Below, piece by piece: positions 24,101-34,000 of a DNA stretch of 64,000 nt. This DNA is from Rhea pennata (lineage: Eukaryota; Chordata; Aves; Rheiformes; Rheidae): contig NC_084674.1 of assembly GCF_028389875.1 (NCBI RefSeq), positions 10,883,501-10,947,500 on the forward strand, written 5' to 3'. The stretch's first letter is position 1. Every line of letters begins with the position of its first letter. The translations under genes and the position numbers were made by a program. Below the pieces are notes generated by a model, which was not told the DNA's origin, made no database searches, and was given only the letters and a program-made list of their open reading frames with translations.

Positions 24101-27100
24101 CCCACGCTCGCCCCTCCGTCCGCCCCTGCCCCAGCCCCCCGCCCCGTCCCGCCCCCCGTCCCGTCCCCGCCGCGGGCCCCACCGGTTGCTGTAGGCTCCC
24201 CCGAAGTCGCAGGCGCAGGGCCGGCAGCCCCCCGCGTCGTAGCTCAGGCCCCAGAACTCGGGCTGCAGCGAGACGGGCGCCAGCTGAGCGGGCGGCCGGG
24301 GGGCGGCCGCGGGGCAGGGCCGTGGGGCAGGGCCGTGGGGCAGGGCCGTGGGGCTGGCCGTGGGGCCAGGGACACTCACCACGCACTGGCTGCACGAGCG
24401 CCCGGCCACGAAGCGCTTGCAGTAGCAGTCGCCGCTGACGGGGTCGCAGGGGGAGCTGCCCGCCACGGTGCCCCGCGGGTCGCACCGGCACGCTGCCCAC
24501 GCACACGCGCCCGCCGCGGGCTCGCACCGCGGCCGTGGGCTCGCCCCGCCGCCGCCCGCCCCCCGGCAGCCCACCCGCCCTGAGCCGGCCCCATCCCTCC
24601 GCCCCACCCTCCCATCCCAATCCTTATCCTATTCCCCCGTCCCACATCTCATCCCTCCATTCCCCATCCCTCCATCCTCCTTTTCACCATCCCACATCCC
24701 TCCATCCCTCCATCTCCCTCCCTCCATCCCCATCCCCCATCCCATCCCTCCATCCCACATCCCCCCATCCCTCTATCTCCCTCCCTCCATTCCCCACCCC
24801 TCCATCCCGCATCCTTCCATCCTGCATCCCTCCATCACTCCAGCTCCATCCCTCCATCCCCTTCCTCCATCCCCTTCCTCCATCCCATCCCTCCATCCCT
24901 CTATCTCCCTCCCTCCATTCCCCATCCCTCCATCCCACATCCTTCCATCCCACATCCCTCCATTCCTCCAGCTCTGTCACTCCATCCCCATCCCTCCAAC
25001 CCCTTCCTCCATCCCATCCCTCCATCCCCATCCTTCCACCCCTCTATATTCCTCCCTCCATTCCCCATCCCTGCATTCTCCTTTCCTCCATCCCACATCC
25101 CTCTGTGCCTTTCTCCACCCCCTTCCTCCATTCCCTACCCCTCCATCCCATCCCTCCATCCCACCCCTCCACCCATCCCCGTCCCGCCGGACGCTGCTCA
25201 CGCTGGCAGCCCTGCGGGTCCCCGTGGCTGAGGCCGTAGGCGCCGGGGCGGCAGCGGTCGCACCGGGGCCCGGCCACGTGCTCCTTGCAGCGGCACTGCC
25301 CCGCGATCATGCCCAGCGCCGCGTCCGTGTGCCCGTCGCACGCGCCGCCATCCAGCGAGCCCGCCGGGTCGCAGTCGCAGGCTGCGGAGACAGGGCCCGC
25401 GTGGGGCTGGGCTGGCCGGGGGCAGCGCGGGGGGCCGGGCAGCGCGGCGGGCACTCACGGGCGCAGGCGGTGGGGGCGCGGATGTCGGCGCGCGGGTGCC
25501 GGTAGTAGAAGGGCTTGCAGAGGTGGCAGCGGCGGCCCATGGTGTTGTGCTGGCAGCCGTCGCACACGGCCCCGCTCGCGTTCCCCGTGGCCAGGTACAC
25601 GGCCATGTCGAAGTGGCACCGCCGCGAGTGCTCGTTGCAGTCGCACCCTGCGGGGCCGGCACCGCGGGGGGGCATGCAGCACCCCGACCCCGGCCCCCAG
25701 CCCCGGCACGCAGCACCCCGACCCCGGCATGCAGCACCCCGACCCCGGTCCCCAGCCCCGGCATGCAGCACCCCGACCTCAGCATGCAGCACCCCGACCC
25801 CCAGCCCTGGCACACAGCGCCCTGACCCCGGTCCCCCGCCCCGGCATTCAGCGCCCCGACCCCGGCCCCCAGCCCCGGCACGCAGCACCCCGACCTTGGC
25901 ATGCAGCGTCCCGACCCCCAGCCCCGGCACGCAGCACCCCGACCCCGGCATGCAGCGCCCCGACCCCGGTCCCCAGCCCCGGCACGCAGCACCCTGACCC
26001 CAACCTCGTCATGCAGCACCCCGACCCCGGTCCCCAGCCCCAGCACGCAGCACCCCGACCTTGGCATGCAGCGTCCCGACCCCCAGCCCCGGCACGCAGC
26101 ACCCCGACCTTGGCATGCAGCGCCCCGACCCCGGTCCCCAGCCCCGGCATGCAGCACCCCGACCTTGGCATGCAGCGTCCCGACCCCCAGCCCCAGCACA
26201 CAGCACCCCCAAGCCCCAAACCAGGACAGCCAGCCCGACACAGCCCCAGCGCCGGGCAGGAGCCCGGGCCTGGCGGGGCCCGCGCGCCCCGCGCCGGCAG
26301 CACTCACGGCGGCAGGCGTTGGTGCTGGTGCCCTGCGCCGGGCGCCAGGGCAGGTCGTGGTAGAAATCCTCGCAGCGCTCGCAGTTGAGGCCCTGCGTGT
26401 GGTGCTGGCAGACGCAGCGGCCGTGCACCTGCGGGCGGGCGCCCGGCTCAGCCCCGGGGCCGGCGGGCCGGGCGGCGGGGGGCCGGGCGCAGGGGCCCTC
26501 ACCATGCCGGGGCTGGGGCGCAGGGCGCCAGGCGCCGGGGCGCACTCGGCCGCGTGCCCGTGGCAGAAGCAGCTGCCGCGCAGCACCAGCTCGTCCACGG
26601 CGTAGTAGTACTTGTGCAGCACCTCGCGCCGCGAGTCCAGCAGGTTGTCGCCCAGCGTGTGCAGCTTGGTGAGGTTCACCCGCAGGTTGGTGACGCGCAG
26701 CAGGTCTGCGGGCGGCAGCGTCAGCGCCCGCCGCGCCGCCCGCGCCTGCCGCGCCGCGCCGCGCCGCCCCCCGAGCCGGCGGCTCCCCCGGCCACGCACC
26801 CTGGACCTCCGGGCTGTAGGGATCCTCCACGGGGACGGAGGGATCCAGCACCTTGAAGATGACCTGGGGGCAGCGAGGGGCTGCTGAGCGAGGCGCCCGG
26901 CGCCCGGCGCCGCGCGGGCCACCCCGGCCCCACGCACCTCGCCGCGGCTGGAGGGCTCGATCTCGGAGTAGCGCTGGTCACAGAGCACGTCGTCGAGGCG
27001 CCCCGAGGGCCGGCCGCCGGCGCCCGGGAACAGCTTGGAGCAGTCGTAGGCGAAGTAGCGGTACGCGCGCCAGGTGCGCCCGAAGTCGGCCGAGCGCTCC

Positions 27101-28809
27101 ACCAGCATGGCCGCGGGCCGGAAGGTCTGCGGGACGCCAGGCTGCGGCCGTGCCCCCGGGCGCCGCTCTGCCGCGCCGGCACCGGCGGGCGCCCGGCGGC
27201 ACCGCGCTGCGCCCTGCCCCGCGCCGCTACCTTGAAGGTCATGATGAGGTGGGTGAAGTGGAACTCGCCCTCCAGGTCCAGCCGGATGCTGACGTGCTCC
27301 ACGCCTGCGGGACGGAGGGCTCACGGCTGCTCCCCCCCCCCCGACCGCGCACCCCGCGGCGCCGCCGGCCCGGCCTCACCGTTCTCCGACTGCCACCACG
27401 TGCGCTCGCCGTCGGGGCCGCTCAGGTAGATGACGTTCTCGATGCGGTGGCTGTCGCGCAGCGCCGGGTCCCGCGAGTCGCAGGTGAAGCATTTCTCAGA
27501 GTCCTGCACCGGGGAGCGGCTCAACGCCGGGGGCCGCCGGCTGGGCGCTGCGCCGGACCCGCGTCCGGCCGTGCCCGCGGCCACGTGGGTCTGGGCTGCA
27601 CGCGTGGGGCTGTGCGTGCCAGGGGGTGTGCGTGCCAGGGGGTGTGCATGCCCAGGGTTGTGTATGTTGGGGGTTGTGCATGCCGGGTGGGTTGTGCATG
27701 CCCGAGGTTGTACGTGCTGGGGGTTGTGCATGCTGGGGGCTGTACGTGCTGGGGGCTGTGCGTGCCGGGTTGCACGTGCAGGGGGTCGTGCGTGCCCGGG
27801 GCCGCGCGGCTCACCTGCAGGTGGCTGACGATGCAGTACTCCTGGGGCCCATGGAGGCCGCAGGTGGACGTGGCGCTGAGGCTCTGGGCTCGCCCCACCA
27901 GCAGGTTCCCGGTGGCCGGGTAGCAGCTGCCCTGGGCGCAGCCGTGGGACAGGTCGGGCTCCTCCGAGCCCGCCGCCGCCGGCACCCCCACTGCCGAGAG
28001 CGCAAGGATGAGCCTGGAGGGGGTCTGCGCCGGGGCTCCTGCGCCCCCTGCACCCTCTGTCCTGCGCCCCTGCTCACCCCCACACACCCTGCGCCCCCGT
28101 CCTTCCCCATGCCACCCCATCCCGTCCCCACATCCTGACCCAGTGATGCAGCACGAAGCTCCATGACCTGGAAAGGTCCCAGTGGGCCGGCCGGGGCCTC
28201 GGGCGTGGGGGGACGATGGGGGAGTAAGGGCACAGGACTCCTGGCGGGAGGTCTTGGGTGGGGTGTGTGTGTGCGTGTGCAAGAGACCTAGGTGTGCGCA
28301 GAAAGGGCGGTTGCGTGTGCAAAGGGCCCATGCAGAGCGTGGCTGGGCACGTAGGGGCACGGGTGCTGCCGGCCCTGGTGCCCCCGGGTTCCCGGCGCGC
28401 TGTGTCCGGCGCCACGCGTGCACGAGCGTGTGCGTGCTCACACACGCTGTGAGAGTGCGTGTGCGCTCCGCGTGCTCTGCATGCACGCACGTGCGGTGGA
28501 GCCGCGCGCGCCCATGGTGCTCCGGGGGGGAGGAGGGGGGCGGAGAGCCCCGGGCAGCCGGCGGCGCGGTGCCGGCGGGAGCCAGGAGCCAGGTCAGGCG
28601 CTTGCTAATCCCGCCGGGCTCAGCGCGGCCCGGATTCCTCGCTGGGATTTGCAGCCGAGCGCCAGGCCCTCGCTGCCCCCCCCCTGCGGTGGGTGCCGCC
28701 CCCGGCTCTCCCTGCACCCCGCGGCACCCCGGGGCACCCCACGCCAGGAGCCCGGCCCCGGCCCCGGGAAGCGCTTACCCAGGAGGAGAGCGAGCGCCAC
28801 GAGGTCCAT
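15134..28809 (-). CDS. LAMB2L: Laminin beta-2-like chain (LAMB2L), complete, 33 coding exons
   Basis: Tandem paralogue of LAMB2 with the same domain order and an open frame across all exons: 5475 nt, 1824 codons. Exon count and all intron phases match LAMB2, and most exon lengths are equal. It keeps a signal peptide ([18 protein letters not shown]), LN, LE, LF, LE, coiled coil, six-Cys knob ([17 protein letters not shown]) and a final Cys (NAYATC then stop). In human the corresponding locus is a pseudogene (LAMB2P1). A fourth beta chain has been described in birds, and this is probably that gene. Introns 24 and 29 have GC donors. Domain IV has an Arg/Pro-rich insert. The coiled coil is more divergent from LAMB2 than the N-terminal half. 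Confidence 0.88.
15880..16270. repeat. Minisatellite in LAMB2L intron 30
   Basis: Imperfect repeats of a unit of about 36 bp carrying cccatggcaccagccccat and gaccccaatgtacccac. It occupies most of the intron between exons 30 and 31. Confidence 0.8.
17120..17400. repeat. G/A-rich tandem repeat in LAMB2L intron 27
   Basis: Units such as ggggcacaagggatgtgcaa and gggacgtgcaaaggggcaca repeat imperfectly across the intron between exons 27 and 28. Confidence 0.75.
18815..19430. repeat. Minisatellite in LAMB2L intron 23
   Basis: About 30 imperfect copies of a 20-25 bp unit based on tccccagggtcccaccatg. No exon signal is seen inside the array. Confidence 0.85.
20025..20300. repeat. Minisatellite in LAMB2L intron 21
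   Basis: Tandem 21-bp unit ccccagaccccctgcacgg and close variants, about 12 copies, within the intron between exons 21 and 22. Confidence 0.85.
21900..22290. repeat. 73-bp tandem repeat in LAMB2L intron 17
   Basis: Copies begin agtcccatcctgaccc at 22028, 22101, 22174 and 22247, giving an exact 73-bp period. Each unit contains two diverged half-units (ending cactgcaatgggcac and gctgcaccgggcatac). The first three copies are nearly identical and the flanks decay. Confidence 0.9.
22625..22870. repeat. C-rich tandem repeat in LAMB2L intron 16
   Basis: Imperfect 18-24 bp units of the form cccagccccactgacctcc. It lies between exons 16 and 17. Confidence 0.7.
23160..23225. repeat. (GTGCCC)n hexanucleotide repeat, LAMB2L intron 15
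   Basis: About ten copies of gtgccc with few interruptions, immediately before the exon 15 donor side. Confidence 0.85.
24295..24365. repeat. 15-bp repeat in LAMB2L intron 11
   Basis: Four near-perfect copies of gggcagggccgtggg next to the exon 11 acceptor side. Confidence 0.75.
24590..25190. repeat. Long polypyrimidine (CCATCCCT)n-like tract in LAMB2L intron 10
   Basis: About 600 bp made almost entirely of C, T and A in words such as ccatccctccatcccaca, with larger units repeating inside it. On the transcribed-sense strand it is G/A-rich. Confidence 0.9.
25665..26220. repeat. Minisatellite in LAMB2L intron 8
   Basis: Same family as the array in LAMB2 intron 8, but longer: gcagcaccccgaccccggc and gcatgcagcgtcccgaccc units, with higher-order repeats (for example the cttggcatgcagcgtcccg phrase recurring around 25895, 26063 and 26165). 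Confidence 0.88.
26503..28809 (-). other. LAMB2L: LAMB2L exons 1-7: signal peptide and LN domain
   Basis: Exons: 28779-28809, 27815-27990, 27380-27503, 27231-27304, 26938-27126, 26800-26863, 26503-26705, residues 1-287. Exon 1 encodes only the first ten residues, and the signal peptide is completed in exon 2. LN hallmarks: [43 protein letters not shown]. Exon 5 and part of intron 4 are nearly identical to LAMB2. Confidence 0.88.
27590..27800. repeat. Minisatellite in LAMB2L intron 2
   Basis: Units of 18-22 bp of the form gggggttgtgcatgctggg, about ten copies, ending just before the exon 2 donor side. Confidence 0.85.
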
Positions 28810-31060
28810 GGGCAGCCGTGGTGGTGGCCTGGGGGACGCGGAGGAGGCGCTGCAGCGGGGCCGAGAGCCCGGCTCTGGTGCAGCGCTGCACCCTGGGGAC
28901 CCCCCGACTCCCGTGCACCCCCAGGCGACAGCAGCGGGCAGGGGGCCGGGCCGGGGGCCGGGGTGATGCTGCTGTGGCCGCATCCTGAGCCGAGCCCCGC
29001 ACCAGCCACACCGCCCCCCCGGCCCTGCCTCCGGCCGCCCCGGGGAGGATCTGTCCCCACGAGCGCTGGTGTCCCGGAGGGTCCCGGTGCCAGCAGCACC
29101 GGAGCGGGCCGGGCAAGGCCATCCCGGCGGCTGGCCGAGGTCCCGCTGTTAAATTTAGGCTTGAGTCGCCTTTTGTGCTTTCTTCTCTGCCGTAACTGCC
29201 TGTTCCCGACCGTGCAACCACCGGATCAAAGCCTGGCCGGAGCGCTGCCTAAACACACCTTTCCTGTCCCGGCGCGGCGCGGCGCGGCTCGGCGGGGGCC
29301 GCGGGGACACGACGGGCAGAGCCCGGCCAGCCGCCGGGGCTCCCTGCCGCCGTGCCCGCTCGAAGTCGCGGCGCGGGGCCGCGTGCCGGCGCGGGGGTCC
29401 CCGAGCCCCGCAGGCCGGGCGGTACCTGGCTCCGGCGCGGCTGGGCAGGCTGCTGCGGCGTGGGGCTGGTGCGCGGCGGGGAGCGCCGGGGGGATGGAGG
29501 CCCGCTGCGCCCCGGACGGCGCGGTGCGGAGTGAGCCGGGCGGCGAGGGAGGCGATGGGAAAGCGGGCAGCTCTCCCGGCCCCCCTCCCCGCGGCGCCCG
29601 ATTCTTATTCAAATGCGCTGCCCGCCGCAAGGCACGGCCGTCTCCAGGCTACGGGAATGTCACTGCCGATTCCTTCTGCCTGGAGGCTCCCGCCGCCCGC
29701 CGGGGCCGCGCTCGGCCGCCGGCGCGTCCGGCCCAGGCGTCGGCAGCCCGGACGCGCCCCGGCGGGCGAGCGAAGGCGCCTCGCGGGAAGGCGCCCGCCG
29801 CCAACGCGCCGGGGCCCGGCGGGACGCGAGGCGCAGCCGCGACGCCCCGACCTCCCCCGGCACGGCGCCGCCGGCGCCAGCGCCCTCGCCGCGGAGGCGG
29901 CTCCGCGGGCGAAGCCCGGGCACGCGCTACCTGCGGGCGCTGCAACGGGAGCCGCCCCGGCTCTCCGGGGCGGGGGGGGGGATCCCACGGCCCCTTCCCC
30001 ACGTGCCGCCCGCTCCCGGCCCGGGGCCTCCTACCTGCGCGCGCGGGCCGTGCCCTGGGGTGCGCCGCGGAGCGGGGCCAGCGCGGCCCCGCCGGCCGCC
30101 GGGCTCCGGGCTGGGCCGAGCTCCTTGTTCCTGGAGGAGGGCGGCCGGCGGCGGCGCGGCGCCTGTCTCCTCCTCCGGCGAGCCGTGCCAGGCGAGGGGA
30201 GGGACCCGCCCGCGCCCGGCGCCTGCCAAGGTGAGGCAAAGGCCAGGTACGGCGACGGCGCAGGCGGTGCCCCGCGCCGCGGCATCTCCTCGGGGCCCCC
30301 GAGACAGGCAGCCCGGGGCGCGTCCCCGAGCGGGCACCGCCGCCAGCCGCGCTCCCCCGGCACCGCACCGCCGCGCCGGCCGGCAGGACGCATCCCGCTG
30401 CCTCCCCGCGCCGGCGCCCCGGGCACCGCCGAGCCCCGGCCGGCCCGGCACCGCTCACCGCGCCGGCGGTGCCCGGATCCCTCCGACCGGCAGCCCCAGA
30501 GCCCTGCTGGGAGCACGGCTGTGCGCGGCTCCGCCGAACCGCGTTCCCGCACGGGGACGGTGCCTTTTGTTAGCCAAGGCTGAAGGAAGGAAGAGGTCTC
30601 GCGTGCTCTGCACACCAAGGCTAAGCCCTGGCCGCGCGCCGGCGAGCAAGGTCGCGGGAAGATAAAGCAGCAGCCCCGGCCCCCGGCGTGTGACAGCGCC
30701 CGGCCCCCCGCGGGACAGCAGGCGCGAGGGAGGAGCGGGCCCAGGCTCGCGCGGGGGAGAGGCTCCCCGCCGGGCGCCGCGCTGCCGCGACCTCCGCATG
30801 CCGAAGGACCTCAGCTCCCGGCTCCGGCACCGCGAGCCTCCCGCCTCGCTCCGCGGGCAGAGCCCGGCGGCTGCCGGGGAGGCAGGGGAAGGGCGGCTGC
30901 CTGCTCAGGCGTCGCGGTGGGAGCAGCCTCGCGCCCACCTCCGCAGGGCAGAGCAGCTGCTGCCGCCGCCGCCCGGGAACACGAGGAGCTGAGGGTCTCC
31001 CCGGGGCTCCAGCAGCGCCGGGGGGGACGGCTGAGGCACACCAGCTCAGGCTGCAGCGAG
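28810..31060. promoter_or_regulatory. LAMB2L 5' flank and a large CpG island
   Basis: CpG density is high from about 28.5 kb, and very high from 29.25 to 31.0 kb. LAMB2L coding exon 1 ends at 28809, so its promoter should lie in the left part. The core of the island is over 1 kb further out and has no recognised gene. It contains candidate splice donors on both strands: plus CCAAG then gtgagg at about 30230; minus GCAG then gtagga near 30034. It may hold a non-coding LAMB2L first exon or a separate transcript. The long open frames here are GC-content artefacts. Confidence 0.5.
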
Positions 31061-34000
31061 GCAATGGGAGAGCCGGACGATTAACTGATAGAGAGCCATT
31101 ACCACGGGTCAGGGTGTCTGTATCAAAGGGATCTTGCCAAGCAAACCTTATTTGCTTTGATAAAGGTGATGGTAACAGGATCTTTCAAGACATTTGGCCT
31201 TGCAAAGGAAATTAAAAGCAGCAGAGAAGGATCCTCAGGTAGACAGAAAAGAGTGGGACTGGTGCACACTGAGGGAGATCAGACGCTCTCGGGAGAGCCG
31301 AGAAATGGAAGGCATCCCCTCCCTTTTCAGCAAGGGACACTGCTGAACGCAGAGCTCCCTGGGCGTGAGACTGCAGGCCTTCAGTAACTGGCAGTGCCAC
31401 GACCAGGCTGGTGAGAACAGGCAAAAGCCAGAGCACAAATCCAGCGCTGGAGGCCTGGGGGTACACGAGCTTGCGAAGCCCTGGGGTTTACCATGGAAAA
31501 GGCCTGGGGCACCTGCTGATCACATAAGCCATCACCATGGCACAACCACAGGAGGCGTCGGGATCCATAGGTGAAAGAAGCAGCGAGGGTTTGTCTTCAG
31601 CTCTGGTCCTGTGTACTCCCAGCTGAAAAGCACCGGAAGGGTCAGCCCGGTGCCAGAAATACCCACCCATCCGGCCTCAAAGAGCCTCTCTTGCAAGAGC
31701 TTGGTCCTCCCCGTCACACTGTGGAGGCGAGGGACTGTCTACAAGAACAAGCGCAGGGCAGGGGAGCTGTTGGAGCTAAAAGTGCTGACAAGAACCAGCA
31801 GGAAGCGGCTGGCTCCAAATTAGGTCCAGAAAGTGGCAGATGAGTACCTGGAAGCACGAGGGGCCAGAGAAGACACAGCCCTGGCTGGGGATCCTGGAGA
31901 GTCCTGTGCAATGGGGGGCTACAAGGCTATTGGGAAAGGGAGTAGATACAGAGCAGTAGGAGCAATCCACAGGCCAGGAGAAATTTTTCCCAGGAAGGCT
32001 TGTGGAGCTCAGCCAGCTTGTCTCATCTGCAGGGGCAGGAGCAGCATCCAAACACTGCTGGTGAGGAGGAACCCAGGGAGGACAGGTCCTTAATGCTTCA
32101 CAGGTCATCTGGCAGGGAGCTGAGCCCCTTTCCAGGCAGGTGATAACTCCTACAGAGACCTCCAGGGCAGGAGGTCCTCAGTCAAATAAGCTCTCGAGCG
32201 CAGTGTAAGCCACAGGCAGCCTGTAGCCTGGGCAGCTCCATCCCCGGAGCAGCGAAGGCCCAGCAAATTCAGCCACCAGCAAAGTTTCCCTTCCCAAGCC
32301 ACCCCCGCACGCTGAGGCCAGGCCTGCTCTCAGCTGCTTCTCCCCCACACGCCCGCAGCGCCTGCTGCGGCTCCGCTGCTGTCCACCCTGGGCTCGCGGA
32401 GGGAATTCAGCCCAGATCACGTGGTCCGCAGCGCGGCGGGAAGGGGAGAGGACGCAGGCGGGGGGAGCAAGCTCTCCTCCGCTGCACACGGATCTGCCAG
32501 CAATTCTGACTCAGCTCTCAGTCACCAGCATGTCAAAGCTGCTGAATATCCACAGTTACCTTGGAAATCAGCAACTTGAGCTCCACCAACACCTCTCAGG
32601 AGTAATTAGTGCACTTTCGCCATCATCGGCAAACCGTTTGGCTCCTGGCTCCGAGGGGCAGAAGCGGGAAGAGCCAGCACTTGCAGCTCTGTGGGCTTGC
32701 AGAGCAGGGCCCCAAAGGCCGGCAGAGCCTCTGAGCTCCTCCGGCAGGAAACCGGTCTGCAGGAGTGCTGGGGCAGCCTCTCACGCCTGGTCAGCCTTGC
32801 CTGGACTGACAGCGTTGCATCTCTGCAGGTGGCCAGCACTTCCCTGAACGCCCGTATTAAGCAGGAAGACCACTTAACCACTTCCCTTCCAGGGGAATTA
32901 GCTCGAGCGGTCTCCATGCCTCTGCGCCTGACTCACCCAGGCACCGCAGCTTTCAGGTCTCTGTGAGAGAAAAAAGGTAGTCGCCAGCTGCTCCCCAGTA
33001 CGGGGAAGAGATGATGCTTGTCTGAGGCCACAGGCCCAGCACCATCAGTGCTGGGCCAGCGCACCCACTGCCCAGCGGTACAAACTGGGTCCGGATCACA
33101 CGCAGGCGAACAACAGCATTTCTGTTGAATTAGTCAGCCACAATACTGGCTGCAGATCAGGCAGATGCAGAAAGAAGTTAGAGGATGAGCAGACAGTCAG
33201 GACCTGGCAAAGAGCCTGTCAGCACAGAGTCAACCCAACACGTATCTAGAAACTAAACTAGCAGATTTATGCCAGTTTACACTGGTTCAGCACCAGTAGC
33301 ACTTGTTTGGAACATTTTCGATCCTGAGCCAGGCATTCTTGAACTGGATTTAGGTAACCCCAAACCCCACGGGGCATTCAGCGCTGCACTGGCAGGAATC
33401 GGAGTGGGAGGAAGAGAGCAGCGGCGGCAGTCTCCAGCTAGGCATGTCCTGCACAGTGGCCAAGCACACCGGAGACACCGCTCCGTTGAGATCAGCTGGG
33501 GTTCAAGTTGGGAGCCCCAAGAGGAACGGCCTGGCAGGGCCCAAAGACAAGTTGGACACGCTGGGCGGTTCTGAGCACCATTTTACTGAAGGGCTGGACA
33601 CCTGCTGGGACTTCATAACAAAAAGTTCACTTCATGTAAGAAAAAAGACAGTCTGTTTTTTGTCCCATTCCCTCTCAAGAGCGGAATAATACTAACACTG
33701 CCTTTTCACTAAACAATGCCATTCCAAAATATACAACACAGTGTGGAGCAGCCCAGCCTCATATTAAACATTAAATATTAATATAGCTTCAAAAACATTC
33801 TACACAAACAAATGAAACAGTATAAAGTTCATACAAGAACAAAGTGATCAGTTGTAAATTCGCCATACAAAAGTTTGTTACTCGTCCTTCTGCTGGGCGA
33901 TGGCCGTTTCCCATTGGGCTCGCTGGGACAGGGAAGCTGCGGGGCGCTGGCACGAGCAGTCTGGGCATGGCAGGTCCCTGCTCCCACGGGCGTCGCTCAG

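Larger units (their letters stand above)
22325..26428 (-). other. LAMB2L: LAMB2L exons 8-17: LE repeats 1-5 and LF domain
   Basis: Exons: 26308-26428, 25459-25647, 25202-25381, 24380-24492, 24183-24262, 23848-24004, 23466-23774, 23233-23354, 23003-23123, 22325-22517, residues 288-815. Exon 14 is 309 nt, against 156 nt in LAMB2. The extra codons encode a basic, Pro-rich stretch ([13 protein letters not shown] and following, residues about 588-609) at the start of domain IV. A second in-phase acceptor 126 nt further in (before [10 protein letters not shown]) would remove most of it, so the exon 14 start is uncertain. Confidence 0.8.

Noticed and set aside
28693-30665. Several long overlapping frames in the CpG island
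   Set aside because: All six frames are open because of GC content; no conserved motif and no consistent splice structure.
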